Origin: an uncultured Phascolarctobacterium sp.
GTDB taxonomy: Bacteria > Bacillota > Negativicutes > Acidaminococcales > Acidaminococcaceae
NCBI GenBank assembly: GCA_900552855.1
Contig: USBG01000035.1
Coordinates: forward strand, 1 to 13,835
DNA: 13,835 nt
Reading direction: 5' to 3'
Of the stretch, positions 13,463 through 13,835 are shown piece after piece (position 1 is the first letter of the stretch; each line of letters starts with the position of its first letter). The translations under genes and the position numbers were made by a program. The notes below the pieces were generated by a model that was not told the DNA's origin, made no database searches, and saw nothing but the letters and a program-made list of their open reading frames with translations.

Positions 13463-13555
13463 AAAAAGATATTGACTAGTGTAGAAGCGTGCACTTTTGG
13501 CGCTGATGTGGTAAACTACTAGGTATAAGTAAAGCTAGAAATGAGGGTATAAAAG

Positions 13556-13835
13556 ATGACTGATTCTAAGAAATATGTTAAAAATGGTAAAAAGCTTGGC
13601 GTTTTAGGTGGCCTTGGTCCTGCTGCGGCTGCAGAATTTTTGCGTCAAATGGCTATTAAATGTCCTGCAAATATTGATCAGGAGCATCCTGTAATCTATA
13701 TGATTGGTGACTGTGAAATTCCTGACCGTGGTACTGCAATTTTAGGTCTTGGTGAATCTCCGCTGCCTCGAATTAAAGCGGATTTGATGCAGCTTGCAGA
13801 TATGGGCGCTGATGTATTGGCTGTTCCTTGCAATA
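13556..13835 (+). CDS. Aspartate/glutamate-type amino-acid racemase, 3' part beyond the window
   Basis: The first 93 residues of a cofactor-independent amino-acid racemase of the Asp/Glu racemase superfamily. Visible marks are KLGVLGGLGPAAAAEFLRQM (residues 13-32), the IPDR segment (55-58) and AVPCN at 89-93, in which Cys92 is the expected first catalytic cysteine. The second catalytic cysteine and the C-terminal half lie outside the window. Such enzymes make D-amino acids, often D-aspartate, for the cell wall or signalling; the actual substrate cannot be assigned. The ATG follows GAGG (13543-13546) by 9 bases. An additional 10 or so polar residues precede the usual start of the fold. Confidence 0.87.
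   Translation, partial: MTDSKKYVKNGKKLGVLGGLGPAAAAEFLRQMAIKCPANIDQEHPVIYMIGDCEIPDRGTAILGLGESPLPRIKADLMQLADMGADVLAVPCN

Larger units (their letters stand above)
13237..13555. other. Divergent intergenic region between the ybaK-type and racemase genes
   Basis: This AT-rich 319-bp stretch has no gene that I can support. It holds one leftward promoter candidate for the deacylase and two rightward candidates for the racemase, listed separately. The rightward candidates predict leaders of roughly 160 and 85 nt. No strong hairpin or recognised riboswitch pattern was seen in the leader. Confidence 0.5.

Noticed and set aside
13472..13517. TTGACT as the -35 box of a third racemase promoter
   Set aside because: No -10-like hexamer lies 16-19 bases downstream; the TAAACT at 13512 is 34 bases away.
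322..13835. Long reading frames on the opposite strand of gltX, the U32 gene, mutS2 and the aminotransferase
   Set aside because: They lack ribosome binding sites and recognisable motifs, and lie antisense to clearly conserved genes.
1..13835. Mobile element, CRISPR array, toxin-antitoxin or defence system
   Set aside because: No transposase, integrase, regular spacer-repeat pattern or known defence gene is visible; the genes are mostly conserved housekeeping functions.

Overview
The window looks like chromosome of a low-GC, gut-type Firmicute. My best guess is a Negativicute such as Phascolarctobacterium. That guess rests on gene content, codon usage (many GCT, GGT and CGT codons with strong AAGGAG-type ribosome binding sites) and protein character, not on any search. 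Nearly everything is on the + strand. Only a tRNA at the left edge and one ybaK-type gene near the right end are on the - strand.

Layout, left to right. A truncated tRNA-Asp(GUC) runs leftward off the window from a good promoter. A divergent AT-rich gap leads into gltX (glutamyl-tRNA synthetase), whose KMSKS-type motif reads KLSNR. A compact multi-hairpin palindromic element of about 100 bp follows. After it comes a probable operon: a secreted DUF3298-like/chagasin-type (I42) protein, zapA (Z-ring assembly) and a long U32-family protein of the RlhA/TrhP RNA-hydroxylation type. About 200 bp further on lies mutS2, split by an apparent one-base deletion near 7351-7355 so that the ATPase part and the Smr nuclease part are in different frames. 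Next are a class I aminotransferase closed by an intrinsic terminator, a nucleoside (uridine) kinase with N-terminal ThrRS-like TGS and editing-like domains, and a putative lipoprotein metallophosphoesterase with its own extended -10 promoter. A perfect 12-bp hairpin separates these from the convergent ybaK/ebsC-type aminoacyl-tRNA deacylase. A 319-bp divergent promoter region then leads to an amino-acid (aspartate/glutamate-type) racemase cut by the right edge.

Functionally this is mostly housekeeping: tRNA and aminoacylation (tRNA-Asp, gltX, ybaK-type trans-editing), RNA modification (U32), cell division (zapA), DNA or ribosome quality control (mutS2), amino-acid metabolism (aminotransferase, racemase) and nucleotide salvage (kinase). 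The accessory-looking parts are the chagasin-like secreted protein, the palindromic element and the phosphoesterase. I do not see a mobile element, CRISPR array, defence island or obviously new multi-gene system. The observations most worth checking are the mutS2 frameshift, the GluRS motif substitution, the DUF3298-chagasin fusion and the structured element before it.
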